Below, piece after piece: positions 46,605 to 58,774 of a stretch of 64,000 nt of DNA; within the stretch, counting starts at the first letter, position 1, and each line of letters opens with the position of its first letter. The stretch is from Lithobates sylvaticus (lineage: Eukaryota > Chordata > Amphibia > Anura > Ranidae), in contig CM053026.1 of NCBI GenBank assembly GCA_028564925.1, positions 596,264,161 through 596,328,160 on the forward strand. Reading direction: 5' to 3'. The notes beneath the pieces are model-generated. The model worked only from the letters and a program-made list of their open reading frames with translations. It searched no databases and was not told where the DNA came from. The position numbers and the translations under genes were made by a program.

Positions 46605-49190
46605 GGCTTGTAGTGTGTTCGTGGCAGGCAGGCAGAGCTACTATATTTTGTTACCAGAAGCACCTATAGGACTTGTAGTGTGTTCGTGGCAGGCAGGCAG
46701 AGCTCCTATATTTTGTTACCAGAAGCACCTATAGGACTTGTAGTGTGTTCGTGGCAGGCAGGCAGAGCTCCTATATTTTGTTACCAGAAGCACCTATAGG
46801 ACTTGTAGTGTGTTCGTGGCAGGCAGGCAGAGCTCCTATATTTTGTTACCAGAAGCACCTATAGGACTTGTAGTGTGTTCGTGGCAGGCAGGCAGAGCTC
46901 CTATATTTTGTTACCAGAAGCACCTATAGGACTTGTAGTGTGTTCGTGGCAGGCAGGCAGAGCTCCTATATTTTGTTCCCAGAGGTACCTATAGGACTTG
47001 AAGTGTGTTAGTCCCATTACACACACAGAGCTATATTTTCTTCCCAGAAGCACCTATAGGACTTGAAGTGTGTTAGTCCCATTACACACACAGAGCTATA
47101 TTTTCTTCCCAGAAGCACCTATAGGACTTGAAGTGTGTTAGTCCCATCACACACACAGAGCTATATTTTGTTCCCAGAAGAACCTATAGGACTTGAAGTG
47201 TGTTAGTCCCATCACACACACAGAGCTATATTTTGTTCCCAGAAGCACCTATAGGACTTGAAGTGTGTTAGTCCCATCACACACACAGAGCTATATTTTG
47301 TTCCCAGAAGCACCTATAGGACTTGAAGTGTGTTAGTCCCATCACACACACAGAGCTATATTTTCTTCCAGAAGCACCTATAGGACTTGAAGTGTGTTAG
47401 TCCCATCACACACACAGAGCTATATTTTGTTCCCAGAAGCACCTATAGGACTTGAAGTGTGTTAGTCCCATCACACACACAGAGCTATATTTTGTTCCCA
47501 GAAGCACCTATAGGACTTGAAGTGTGTTAGTCCCATCACACACACAGAGCTATATTTTCTTCCCAGAAGCACCTATAGGACTTGAAGTGTGTTAGTCCCA
47601 TCACACACACAGAGCTATATTTTCTTCCCAGAAGCACCTATAGGACTTGAAGTGTGTTAGTCCCATCACACACACAGAGCTATATTTTGTTCCCAGAGGC
47701 ACCTATAGGACTTGAAGTGTGTTAGTCCCATTACACACACAGAGCTATATTTTCTTCCCAGAAGCACCTATAGGACTTGAAGTGTGTTAGTCCCATCACA
47801 CACACAGAGCTATATTTTGTTCCCAGAGGCACCTATAGGACTTGAAGTGTGTTAGTCCCATTACACACACAGAGCTATATTTTCTTCCCAGAAGCACCTA
47901 TAGGACTTGAAGTGTGTTAGTCCCATTACACACACAGAGCTATATTTTCTTCCCAGAAGCACCTATAGGACTTGAAGTGTGTTAGTCCCATTACACACAC
48001 AGAGCTATATTTTTGTTCCCAGAAGCACCTATAGGACTTGAAGTGTGTTAGTCCCATTACACACACAGAGCTATATTTTCTTCCCAGAAGCACCTATAGG
48101 ACTTGAAGTGTGTTAGTCCCATCACACAGAGATCCTATATTTTGTTCCCAGAAGCAACTATAGGACTTGAAGTGTGTTAGTCCCATCACACACACAGAGC
48201 TATATTTTGTTCCCAGAAGCACCTATAGGACTTGAAGTGTGTTAGTCCCATCACACAGAGCTCCTCTATTTTCTTTGCAGAAGCACCCATAGGACTTCTA
48301 GTGTGTTAGTGGCATCACACAGAGCTCCTATATATTCTTCTCAGCAGCACCCACAGGACTTCTAGTGTGTTAGTGGCATCACACAGAGCTCCTCTATTTT
48401 CTTTGCATAAGCACCCACAGGACTTCTAGTGTGTTAGTGGCATCACACAGAGCTCCTCTATTTTCTTTGCATAAGCACCCACAGGACTTCTAGTGTGTTA
48501 GTGGCATCACACAGAGCTCCTCTATTTTCTTTGCAGAAGCACCCACAGGACTTCTAGTGTGTTAGTGGCATCACACAGAGCTCCTCTATTTTCTTTGCAG
48601 AAGCACCCACAGGACTTCTAGTGTGTTAGTGGCATCACACAGAGCTCCTCTATTTTCTTTGCAGAAGCACCCACAGGACTTCTAGTGTGTTAGTGGCATC
48701 ACACAGAGCTCCTCTATTTTCTTTGCAGAAGCACCCACAGGACTTCTAGTGTGTTAGTGGCATCACACAGAGCTCCTCTATTTTCTTTGCAGAAGCACCC
48801 ATAGGACTTCTAGTGTGTTAGTGGCATCACACAGAGCTCCTATATATTCTTCTCAGCAGCACCCACAGGACTTCTAGTGTGTTAGTGGCATCACACAGAG
48901 CTCCTCTATTTTCTTTGCATAAGCACCCACAGGACTTCTAGTGTGTTAGTGGCATCACACAGAGCTCCTCTATTTTCTTTGCAGAAGCACCCACAGGACT
49001 TCTAGTGTGTTAGTGGCATCACACAGAGCTCCTCTATTTTCTTTGCAGAAGCACCCACAGGACTTCTAGTGTGTTAGTGGCATCACACAGAGCTCCTCTA
49101 TTTTCTTTGCAGAAGCACCCATAGGACTTCTAGTGTGTTAGTGGCATCACACAGAGCTCCTATATTTTCTTCTCAGCAGCACCCACAGGA
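46605..49190 (+). repeat. About 40 tandem 61-65 bp units upstream of the transposase
   Basis: Three subfamilies follow one another. A (6 units, 46605-46987) has GTGGCAGGCAGGCAGAGCTC. B (about 20 units, to about 48240) has GTTAGTCCCATCACACACAC. C (about 15 units, to 49190) has GTTAGTGGCATCACACAGAG. All share AGTGTGTT...GAGCT..TATTTT...CAGAAGCACC..AGGACTT. Each unit has a pyrimidine-rich run ending in CAG, like a 3' splice site. Confidence 0.95.
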
Positions 49191-49202
49191 CTACCGACTA
49201 CA

Positions 49203-52200
49203 ATGGCTGGAAGACCGCCAAGGGGAGGCAGAGCGTGCAGAGCCAAGAACACAGGGCAGGCAGGCTCTGTTTCTAGTGGACGTGGCCGTGGACGTGGACG
49301 TGGTCGTGCATCGTCATCAGCACGTGGCCATGGGACACGCGCGTCTTTGTTTTCGGCAGCTGGACATGTGGAGCCGCATCATGCTGAAGGCTTGGTAGAA
49401 TGGATGACCAAGCCCTCCTCATCCTCCTCATCCTCTCTCACCCAGGCTCAGGGTACTGACAGAGCATCATCAGCCACCCCTTCCCTAGACCCACCATGTC
49501 CTCCTGAGGAGTCCCCCGAACTCTTTGAGCACAGTGTTGGGTACATGCTCCAGGAGGATGCCCAACGATTCGAAGGCTCGGATGACGATACCCAGCTTGA
49601 GGAATCTGGCAGTACAGTTCCACCAGCTGCAGCTTACTGCCAGGTTTGCTCTAGTGGTGAAGAGGGAGGGGATGATGAGGTCACTGACTCCACGTGGGTG
49701 CCTCAAGGGAGAGAGGATGAGGAGGAGGACGAGGAGGAGGAGGATGCGGCGTCACATGTCCAACGAGGCAGGATGCCCCCTGGAGGCCAGGTAGAGGCCA
49801 GCACAGCAACTGTACAACACCGCAGAGCTCCGCCTGTGCAGGGCGCTGCCTCTGCACGTTATCAGAAAAGTTCTTTGGTGTGGGCCTTTTTTGAGACGAG
49901 TGCAGCAGATCGCACCACTGCTATTTGCAATATTTGTCTCAAGCGTATCTCGCGTGGCCAAAACATCAGCCGCTTGGGCACGACAAGCATGACCAGACAT
50001 ATGGCGACCTGCCATGCAGCTCGTTGGCAGGCACACATAAAAGACCCACACCAAAGAACTAAGCGGACCTCTCCTTGCTCCTCCTCAGCTGGGATCTCCA
50101 TCCCCACTACACCTTCAGTCCTCTCTGAAAGCTGCTCTGAGAGGACTGAAGGTGTAGAATTCGGTGTGTCACAACCAAGTACTTGCAGTACACCGACGTC
50201 CGATTGCAGCAGGCAAATTTCCCTGCCCCAGCTGCTGGACCGTAGAAAGAAGTACACTCCCAGCCATCCACATGCCCAGCGGTTGAATGCTAGCCTTGCT
50301 AAATTGCTAGCACTTCAACTGCTGCCTTTTCAGTTGGTAGACTCGGCCCCCTTCCGTGAGTTTGTTCAATGTGCGGTTCCTCAGTGGCAGGTTCCCAAAC
50401 GCCACTTTTTCTCGCGGAAGGCGATTCCGTCTCTCTACCGGCATGTGGAGGGCAATGTCCATGCCTCGCTGGACAGGGCGGTCAGCGGTAAGGTGCATAT
50501 TACCGCTGACTCATGGTCCAGCAGGCATGGACAGGGACGGTACCTTTCTTTCACGGCCCATTGGGTCACTCTATTGGCAGCTGGGAGGGATGCAGGACAA
50601 GGTGCAGTAGTGTTGGAGGTTGTTCCGCCACCACGCCTCCAAAACGCGACTACTGCTACTGGTTGTGACACACCTCTCTCCTCCACCCCCTCCTCTTCTT
50701 CTTCCTCCAGTGCTCTGTCCTTGGAACCAGCGGTGCTCCGTAGGCGTACAAGGGGCTACGCAAGTACGCAGGCAAAAAGATGCCTTGCCGTGCTTGCGCT
50801 GGTGTGTTTGGGGGACAGGAGCCACACTGGGCCAGAGGTTCTGGCAGCTCTGCAGGGGCAGGCCGAGAGGTGGTTGACGCCACGTCAGCTTAAGCCAGGA
50901 ATGGTCGTTTCTGACAATGGCACCAACCTCCTCTCTGCCCTGCGACAGGGGCAGCTCACCCATGTGCCCTGCATGGCTCACGTCCTCAACCTGGTGGTGC
51001 AGCGGTTCTTGGGCAGGTTCCCAGGCTTACAGGATGTCCTGAGGCAGGCCAGGAAAGTCTGTGTGCATTTCCGCCGATCTTATAATGCCAGTGCTCGGCT
51101 GACTGAGCTGCAAAAGGAGCTGAACCTGCCCAAGAACCGCCTAATATCTGACATGCCCACCAGGTGGAACTCAACGTTGGCCATGCTGCAGCGACTGCAC
51201 ACGCAGCAGAGGGCCATCAATGAGTACCTTTGCGACTACGGCACCAGGACAGGGTCAGGGGAGCTTGGTTTTTTTTCCCCACGTCAGTGGAGCATGATCA
51301 GGGATGCATGCACTGTCCTCTCACCATTTGAGGAGGCCACGAGGATGGTGAGCAGTGACAGTGCATGCATCAGTGACACTGTCCCTCTTGTCCACCTGTT
51401 GGAGCATACGCTGCGTGGGATAATGGACAGGGCACTTGAGGCAGAACAGAGGCAGGAAGAGGAGGACTTCCTTGCCTCTCAAGGCCCCCTTTATCCGGAC
51501 AGTGTTCCTTCTGTCCCACCCATCACACAGGAAGAGGATGAGGAGGAGGAGGAGGAGGAGGAGGATTGTGTGAGCATGGAGGTGGAGCCTGGCACTCAGC
51601 ATCAGCAGCAGCAGCAGCAGCAGCAGTCTTTTAGGGATGATGTACAGTCCCAACAAGCCAGTGGACTTGTACGTGGCTGGGAGGAGGTGGCTGGCGATCA
51701 TGTCATCCTCAGTGACCCAGAAGACTCCGGACCGAATGCCTCAGCTAACCTACGCTGCATGGCCTCCCTGATCCTGCAAAGCCTGCGGAAGGATCCTCGT
51801 GTTCTTCGGATCAAGGAGAGGGACCATTACTGGCTGGCCACTCTCCTTGATCCGCGGTACAAGGGTAAGGTTGCGGACCTTATCTTGCCGTCGCAGAGGG
51901 AGCAGAGGATGAGAGGGAGGCCTTGCAGAAAGGTCTGTGCAACGCGTTCCCAGAAACTGGGAGGCTACAAACTCCTGGTCCTGGGCGACGAGTTGCTGAG
52001 GCTTCGGTCAGTGGCAGAAGGAGCGGTGGGGAAGGTGGACGTCTGACCAATGCGTTCAGACAATTTTTTAGTCCGCAGCCCCAAGGTATGATCGGTTCCA
52101 GCAACCATCGCCAGCGTCTGATATACATGGTGCAGGAATACCTTGGGGCAAGGTCAGACTTGGACACCTTTCCCACCGAAAATCCTCTGGCTTACTGGGT

Positions 52201-52429
52201 CCTGAGGATGGATCACTGGCCAGAGCTTGCACAGTATGCAATTGAGCTACTGGCCTGTCCTGCCTCCAGCGTTCTTTCCGAACGCACATTCAGTGCTGCT
52301 GGAGGATTTGTGACTGATCATAGGGTGCGCCTGTCCACCGCCTCGGTTGATCGACTGACATTCATCAAAATGAATCAGTCTTGGATCACCACCAGCTACC
52401 AGGCACCTGAGGCGGATATAACCGAATAA
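49203..52429 (+). CDS. hAT transposase with BED zinc finger (one frame change)
   Basis: A transposase of the hAT superfamily, which excises and reinserts DNA using an RNase H-fold catalytic core. The first 947 codons are open from ATG 49203 to 52046. A basic RG-rich start (GRGRGRGRGRASSS) and an acidic stretch (residues 150-190) precede a BED finger near residues 224-275 (CNIC and HMATCH). Next comes the catalytic region: ITADSWSSRHGQG with the first Asp near 436, MVVSDNGTNLLSAL with the second, then VPCMAHVLNLVV and RWNSTLAMLQRL, and an E/Q-rich insert. The dimerisation domain (LACPASSVLSERTFSAAGG, then RLTFIKMN) is in another frame ending at 52429. A small indel near 51905-51920 separates the two, where EREALQKGLC would be expected to follow. 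A sequencing error is possible. The start fits: the ATG is 26 bases after the last repeat's CAG. Confidence 0.93.
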
Positions 52430-52534
52430 TTTTTAATGTCACATCCCTTCAAGACTGCCTATGCTGATGCTGAGTGACTGTCCTCTTATGTTCACTGACT
52501 ATCCTCTTCCTCCTCCTCAATGATCCATGCCACC

Positions 52535-53465
52535 ACACCAGTGCCTAAGGCACAATTTTTCAGCCCCTGTTTAACAGGGGCGTGTACTTACAATTTTTTA
52601 AAAAAATGCTTCGCAACACGTGTGACTGCTGTGCTCCAAGTACAGTCTCTGTGAGGGCCGTGTTGCAGTGTTGTGGCACCAGCACCAGTGCCTAAGGCAC
52701 AATTTTTCAGCCCCTGTTTAACAGGGGCGTGTACTTACAATTTTTTAAAAAAATGCTTCGCAACACGTGTGACTGCTGTGCTCCAAGTACAGTCTCTGTG
52801 AGGGCCGGGTTGCAGTGTTGTGGCACCAGCACCAGTGCCTAAGGCACAATTTTTCAGCCCCTGTTTAACAGGGGCGTGTACTTACAATTTTTTAAAAAAA
52901 TGCTTCGCAACACGTGTGACTGCTGTGCTCCAAGTACAGTCTCTGTGAGGGCCGGGTTGCAGTGTTGTGGCACCAGCACCAGTGCCTAAGGCACAATTTT
53001 TCAGCCCCTGTTTAACAGGGGCGTGTACTTACAATTTTTTAAAAAAAATGCTTCGCAACACGTGTGACTGCTGTGCTCCAAGTACAGTATCTGTGAGGGC
53101 CGGGTTGCAGTGTTGTGGCACCAGCACCAGTGCCTAAGGCACAATTTTTCAGCCCCTGTTTAACAGGGGCGTGTACTTACAATTTTTTAAAAAAATGCTT
53201 CGCAACACGTGTGACTGCTGTGCTCCAAGTACAGTATCTGTGAGGGCCGGGTTGCAGTGTTGTGGCACCAGCACCAGTGCCTAAGGCACAATTTTTCAGC
53301 CCCTGTTTAACAGGGGCGTGTACTTACAATTTTTTAAAAAAATGCTTCGCAACACGTGTGACTGCTGTGCTCCAAGTACAGTCTCTGTGAGGGGTTGCAG
53401 TGTTGTGGCACCAGCACCAGTGCCTAAGGCACAATTTTTCAGCCCCTGTTTAACAGGGGCGGGTA
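52535..53465 (+). repeat. 3' tandem array, seven 145-bp units
   Basis: Begins about 100 bases after the transposase stop. Each unit has AGTGCCTAAGGCACAATTTT (with a GTGCCTAAGGCAC palindrome), the hairpin CCCCTGTTTAACAGGGG, TTTTTTAAAAAAATGCTTCG and CACGTGTGACTGCTGTGCTC. Units are about 98 percent alike by eye, so the expansion is recent. Confidence 0.95.
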
Positions 53466-53960
53466 ATTACAAATCTTGATCTAATAGTTCACAGCAGGGC
53501 CCATTCCTGCGCCCACCAAGAGTAACTATGAGGGCCTGCAGTCTTGTGGCAACACCGTCCACCACCACCGCCAAAGGCCCAATTTTTCTGCCCTGTTCAT
53601 CAGGTGCTTGCAATTACAAATCTTGATCTAATAACTCACAGCAGGGCCCATTCCTGCGCCCACCAAGAGTAACTATGAGGGCCTACAGTCTTGTGGCAAC
53701 ACCGTCCACCACCACCGCCAAAGGCCCAATTTTTCTGCCCTGTTCATCAGGTGCTTGCAATTACAAATCTTGATCTAATAACTCACAGCAGGGCCCATTC
53801 CTGCGCCCACCAAGAGTAACTGTGAGAGCTTACAGTCTTGTGGCAAAACCGTCCACCACCACCACCACCACCCCCAATTTTTCTGCCCTGTTCAACAGGT
53901 GCATGCAATTACAAATCTTGATCTATTAACTCACAGCAGGGCCCATTCCTGTGCCCACCA
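53466..53960 (+). repeat. 3' tandem array, second subfamily
   Basis: Three and a half further units, also about 145 bp, with ACAAATCTTGATCTAATAAC, AGCAGGGCCCATTCCTGCGC, GTCCACCACCACCGCC and AATTTTTCTGCCCTGTTCA. The order of shared phrases shows these are diverged relatives of the 52535-53465 unit, not an unrelated repeat. Confidence 0.9.
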
Positions 53961-54825
53961 GTCTTGTGGCTACACCAACATCTAATAGGGCAAATTTCTG
54001 CAGAGTATATACGCCAGGCCCCTACTTTCAAACATCCAACTTACAAACGACTCCTACTTGCAAATGGAAAGAGAAAACAGGAAGTGAGAGGAAATCTACC
54101 CCTAGGAAGGGAAATTCTATGCTGTTAGATTTAATTTGGGAAAAAGGTATCTCCTCTCTACTGATACTTTATCACCAATCCTTGTTTCAATTAAAACCCC
54201 ACTTTTCCAAAAACATTTGTCATTGGGACGGAAAGTGAGGTGACATGTTCTGAACAGATGTGCAAAGACAGCAAATGTTACAGGGGTGATAACCCCTCCC
54301 TATGTTCTCCAAAAAGCTTAAAAATAGATTTTTTTGGGATGGAGCTACACTTCATAATGTACCTGTTCAGATTCTACTTAAGATCAAACCTAAAGCCGCA
54401 AGTGGTTTTAAATGGCTTCTTTTTTTCCTTTACAAATGTCATTTTGTGCAAGGACAGTTCTAAACACGGGAAACACATGCCACTTCACAGGCATACTTTA
54501 GACACCCCCCAGGTACCATATTTAAAGGAAAATTTCACTTTTTTTTTTCACTTTATGCATCATTAAAATGACTGCTCCCGAAAAAACGTTAGTTTTTAAA
54601 AGTTCTTTTTGCATTGATATATGTCCCCTGGGGCAGGACCCGGGTCCCCAAACCTGTTTTATGACATTAACATGCATATTGGCCGTTGTAATTAGCACTT
54701 TTGATTTCGAACGTTCGCGTCCATTATAACGTATAGGGTTCGAAAATTCGCGCGAACTTTCGGTCCGTTCGAAGGTTCTGGTTCGAACCGAACCCGGGGG
54801 TGTTCGGCTCATCCCTAACCACTAC

Positions 54826-55795
54826 AATACTGTGCAATTTCGCCCCCTTCCTTCCCAGACCAATTTTCAGCTTTCAGCGCTCTCGCACTTTCAGTGACAA
54901 TTGCGCGATCATGCAATGCTGTAACCAAATTTATTTTTTATCATTTTGTTCGCACAAATAGAGCTTTAGTTTGGTGGTATTTATTCGTGACTCCGTTTTT
55001 TATTTTTTGCGATATAAGCGAAAACATAGCGGAAATTTTGAAAAAAAAACAATATTTTCTCCTTTCTTTTTTAAAAGAAATCCAATAAAATCTAATTTTG
55101 TCATAAATTTTATGCCAAAATGTATTCTGCTACATGTTTTTAGTAAAAAAAATTCCGTTAAGTGTATAATAATTGGTTCGCGTGATCACGGACATATGTA
55201 CGCAAATGATCATGTACAGATGTGTGCAGGTGATCACGGACATATGTGTGCAGATAATAATTGGCACATGTGATTTTACTGGGACATATGTGGGGGACAT
55301 GTGTTTTTATTATTTGGGGACATGTGTTTTTATTTGGGGACATGTGTTTTTATTATTTGGGGACATGTGTGTTTTGGGGACATGTGTGTTCTGGGGACAT
55401 GTGTGGGGACATGTGTGTTTACACTGTGGGGACACTACTGGTGATCAGTGAGTAAAAAGCTGTAAAAAAAACAGCTAATACCAGCTGCAGCAATCCTCTC
55501 TCCTCTCCTCACCGACGACTTCCGTGTGAGGAGAGGAGAGCCGATTGCCTAGCAACAGGCTGTTTGTTTACATCACATGACGGCTGTGATTCGACACGGG
55601 CGTCATGTGATCAAGAGGGCCAATCACCGAGCCCTCCTGCCGATCCGAGATGCGCCGTGTCCGGGTGACACGGCCGCATCAGGATCGCGCCGCTGCAATC
55701 CCTCTACTTCTGAAGGACGTTCCGGAACGTCCTATCAGAAGTAGACGGCTCCCACCCGGCCGTATATGTACAGTGGCCGGGTGGGAAGTAGTTAA
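54826..55795. mobile_element. TTAACC element, split by the large hAT
   Basis: The body of a 1 kb element whose left end (TTAA + CCACTAC, 46127-46137) lies on the other side of the hAT. Right end GAAGTAG then TTAA (55792-55795). It shares CAGACCAATTTTCAGCTTTC and CAATTGCGCGATCATGC with 42998-43988. It holds a GGGGACATGTGTTTTTAT minisatellite at 55180-55430. Confidence 0.9.
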
Positions 55796-56402
55796 ATGAG
55801 GCTTATTTCTGCAAAAATGAGTGTATGGAGTAAATATATGATAAAACCTTTATTGTATCAAAAGCAATTCCGTGGTCTAGAAATGCATGATAATGTTTTC
55901 AATACATAAACATAACTATATAAAAAGGCTGACATATTGGTAAAAATTTACCATGAACACACTGTATACAATGATTTGAGTGGAGTCACAGAGGACTCCT
56001 GCCTACCTTGCATGTGTAAATAACAATGTAAATACCAGTGATGTGGTGTCTCTCTCATGGTGAAGGATTGAAGAGCGATTTCCTGGCCAAACCCCAGCTG
56101 ATATACCCGAGATCGGGTAATGTCTCACTGCCTGTGATTAGCGCAGCCCCGTGCCGACATCCTGGCGGGTTCTGCACGTGGAGCATGAGAACACGCCGGA
56201 GCTCATCCCTAATCATCATTGTATACAGTGTATGTGTTCATGGTATATTTTTACCAATATGTCAGCCTTTGTATATGGTTATGTTTATGTATTAAAAACA
56301 TTACCATGCATTTCTAGACCACGGAATTGCTTTTGATACAATAAAGGTTTTATCATATATTTACTCCATACACAAATTTTTGCAGCAATAAGCCTCATTT
56401 AA
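55796..56402. mobile_element. Foldback element, 0.6 kb palindrome
   Basis: AATGAGGCTTATTTCTGCAA faces TTGCAGCAATAAGCCTCATT, and the arms (about 185 bp) include AGCAATTCCGTGGTCTAGAA and its mirror. The same AATGAGGCTTATT + GGGACTTTAA end appears at 46110-46130 and 60247-60285, so a larger host element may enclose this region. Confidence 0.8.
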
Positions 56403-56588
56403 AAAAACTGGAATTTGAATTTTCCGCCTCCCAATTCAAATATCGACAACTGCACAAAAGAGAAATATCTTAAATAGATTACAGCTGCTACTTAAAAGAA
56501 TGTATATCTAAATTGTTGGTATCCAAAATAAGCTAAATATATACTTAAATTGAATAGTAGCGCTTGATACAAATCTGCACTAATCTAA
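56403..56588. other. Foldback flank, unassigned
   Basis: AT-rich, non-coding; probably the inside of the outer foldback element. Confidence 0.35.
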
Positions 56589-57585
56589 AGAGGTAGTAGA
56601 CATGGGAGCTGTCAAAAAATTTGTTTTGTTTTCGTTCCGTTTTATTTCGTATTCAAAAAAATTTGTAATTCGTATACGGAATTTAATTCGGATTCGTACC
56701 AAATACGAATTTCGTACGAATCGTTACAAATCGTTCGAATCGTTTCGAATCGTTACGAATCGTTAGGAATATCGACACTCTACGAATAATAACGAATTAT
56801 CCGAAAACGTATTAACGTTACAACTCTATAGTGTGTCTGTGAAGCGGCGCATGTTTCCCGTGCTTAGAACTGTCCCTGCGCAAAGTGTCATTCTTACAGG
56901 AAAAAAAGCTATTTAAAATCACTCGCGGCTAATGAATTGTCGGCTCCCGTAACACAGAGAACAGTCATTCATTGAAAGTCATTGATAAAAAAAAAAAAGC
57001 GTGGGGGTTCCCCCAAATTCAATTACCAGGCCCTTCAGGTCTGCTATGGATATTAAGGGGAACCCCTGCTTCAAATGAAAAAAAAAAATGACGTGGGGTC
57101 CCCCCTAAATATAAATACCAGACCCTTCAGGTCTGGGATGGATTTTAAGGGGAACCCCGGCCAAAAAAAAAAAATGGTGTGGGGTCCCCCTCAAAATCCA
57201 TACCAGACCCTTACCCGAGCACACAACCTGGCAGGCCGCAGGAAAAGAGGGGGGACGAGAGCGGCCCCCCTCCCTCCTGAACCGTACCAGGCCACATGCC
57301 CTCAACATTGGGAGGGTGCTTTGGGGGTCTGTGACCCCTCAAAGCACCTTGTCCAAATGTTGATGAGGACAAGGGCCTCTTCCCCACAACCCTGGCCATT
57401 GGTTGTGGGGGTCTGCGGGCGGGGGGCTTATCGGAATCTGGAAGCCCCCTTTAACAAGGGGACCCCCAGATCCCGGCCCCCCCTGTGTGAAATGGTAAGG
57501 GGGTACTTTTGTACCCCTACCATTTCACCAAAAAAGTGACAAAAATGGTAAAAATGACAGGAGACGGTCTTTGACAATTCCTTTA

Positions 57586-57792
57586 TTAAAATCTTCTTTC
57601 ATCTTCTTTCTTCTGGTCTTCTTCCTTCTTCCTTTCTTCATCCTTCGGTTTCTTCATCTTCTCCTTCCGGCATCTTCTTCCATCTTCTTCTTCCATCTTC
57701 TTCTTCCTCCAATCCGCTTCTTCTTGCTCTGGTCTTCTCGTCCGGCATCTTCCGCTGTGTGAGGCTTTGCTGCGTCTGACAGGTCTTTTATA
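57586..57792 (-). other. Left-arm TATA / small ORF / AATAAA cassette
   Basis: On the minus strand, TATAAAAG at 57785-57792 is followed by a Glu/Lys/Arg-rich frame (RRPEQEEADWRKKKMEEEDG, ending KKEDERRF) whose TAA stop at the 57586 end overlaps an AATAAA signal. It mirrors the right-arm cassette. The repetitive GAAGAAGA base makes several frames open, so translation is uncertain. Confidence 0.5.
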
Positions 57793-57907
57793 ACGGAGGG
57801 CGGAGCCCCCGCCCCCCTCTGACATCATGGGGAAAGCCATAGGGAAGTCCCCATGACTTTCCCATGCGTCAGAGGGGGGCGGAGTCACCAGGTGGCCCCG
57901 CCCTCCG

Positions 57908-58154
57908 TATAAAAGACCTGTCAGACGCAGTGAAGCCTCACACAGCGGGAGCCTCCCATTGCGAGGAGCGGCCCAAGAAGAGACGCCGACGCCATGGAAG
58001 AAGATGCTGGACGAGAAGACCAGAGCAAGAAGAAGCGGATCGGAGGAAGAAGAAGATGGAAGAAGAAGATGGAAGAAGATGAAGAAACTGAAGGATGAAG
58101 AAAGGAAGAAGGAAGAAGACCAGAAGAAAGAAGATGAAAGAAGATTTTAATAAA
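57908..58154 (+). other. Right-arm TATA / small ORF / AATAAA cassette
   Basis: TATAAAAG at 57908-57915, then ATG at 57994 and 58004. The 58004 frame encodes 48 residues (MLDEKTRARRSGSEEEEDGR, ending EDQKKEDERRF). Its TAA at 58148-58150 overlaps AATAAA at 58149-58154. The protein would be almost entirely charged, with no recognised domain. A simple-repeat origin is equally possible. Confidence 0.5.
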
Positions 58155-58774
58155 GGAATTGTCAAAGACCGTCTCCTGTCATTTTTACAATTTTTGTCAC
58201 TCTTTTGGTGAAATGGTAGGGGTACTTTTGTGTACCCCCTTACCATTTCACACAGGGGGGGCCGGGATCTGGGGGTCCCCTTGTTAAAGGTGGCTTCCAA
58301 ATTCCGATAAGCCCCCCCGCCCGCAGACCCCCACAACCAATGGCCAGGGTTGTGGGGACGAGGCTCTTGTCCTCATCAACATGGGGACAACATGCTTTGG
58401 GGGGGACCCCAAAGCACCCTCCCAATGTTGAGGGCATGTGGCCTGGTATGGTTCAGGAGGGAGGGGGGCCGCTCTCGTCCCCCCCCTCTTTTCCTGCGGC
58501 CTGCCAGGTTGCGTGCTCGGATAAGGGTCTGGTATGGATTTTGAGGGGGACCCCACGCCATTTTTTTTTGCCCGGGGCTCCCCTTAAAATCCATCACAGA
58601 CCTGAAGGGTCTGGTATGGATATTTAGGGGGGACCCCAAGTCATTTTTTTTTTTAATTTGAAGCAGGGGTTACCCTTAATATCCATAGCAGACCTGAATG
58701 GCCTGTTAATTGAATTTGGGGGGACCCCCACACTTTTGTTTTTTTTTTATCAATGACTTTCAATGAATGACTGT

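Larger units (their letters stand above)
46138..54817 (+). mobile_element. Near-complete autonomous-type hAT transposon, 8680 bp
   Basis: Terminal TAGGGATGGGC and GCTCATCCCTA form inverted repeats. ACCACTAC lies on both sides (46130-46137, 54818-54825), an exact 8-bp hAT target duplication. Order: GC-rich palindromic 5' end, TATA box at 46443, about 40 tandem units (46605-49190), BED-finger hAT transposase (49203-52429), 3' tandem array (52535-53960), a short piece of a dispersed repeat (54000-54200), and a 3' end with TTCGAA-rich subterminal sequence. The perfect duplication and long open frame indicate a recent insertion. The strand given is that of the transposase. Confidence 0.95.

Noticed and set aside
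46605-49190. CRISPR-like array of regular repeats
   Set aside because: Units are contiguous with no unique spacers, lie inside a eukaryotic transposon, and there are no cas genes.
49438-51701. Minus-strand frames of 60-136 codons across the transposase
   Set aside because: Shadows of the GC-rich transposase coding strand; they show no motifs.
57075-58639. Pro/Arg-rich frames of 60-154 codons on both strands
   Set aside because: They come from GGGGTCCCCC-rich palindrome arms and mirror each other; no codon preference is seen.
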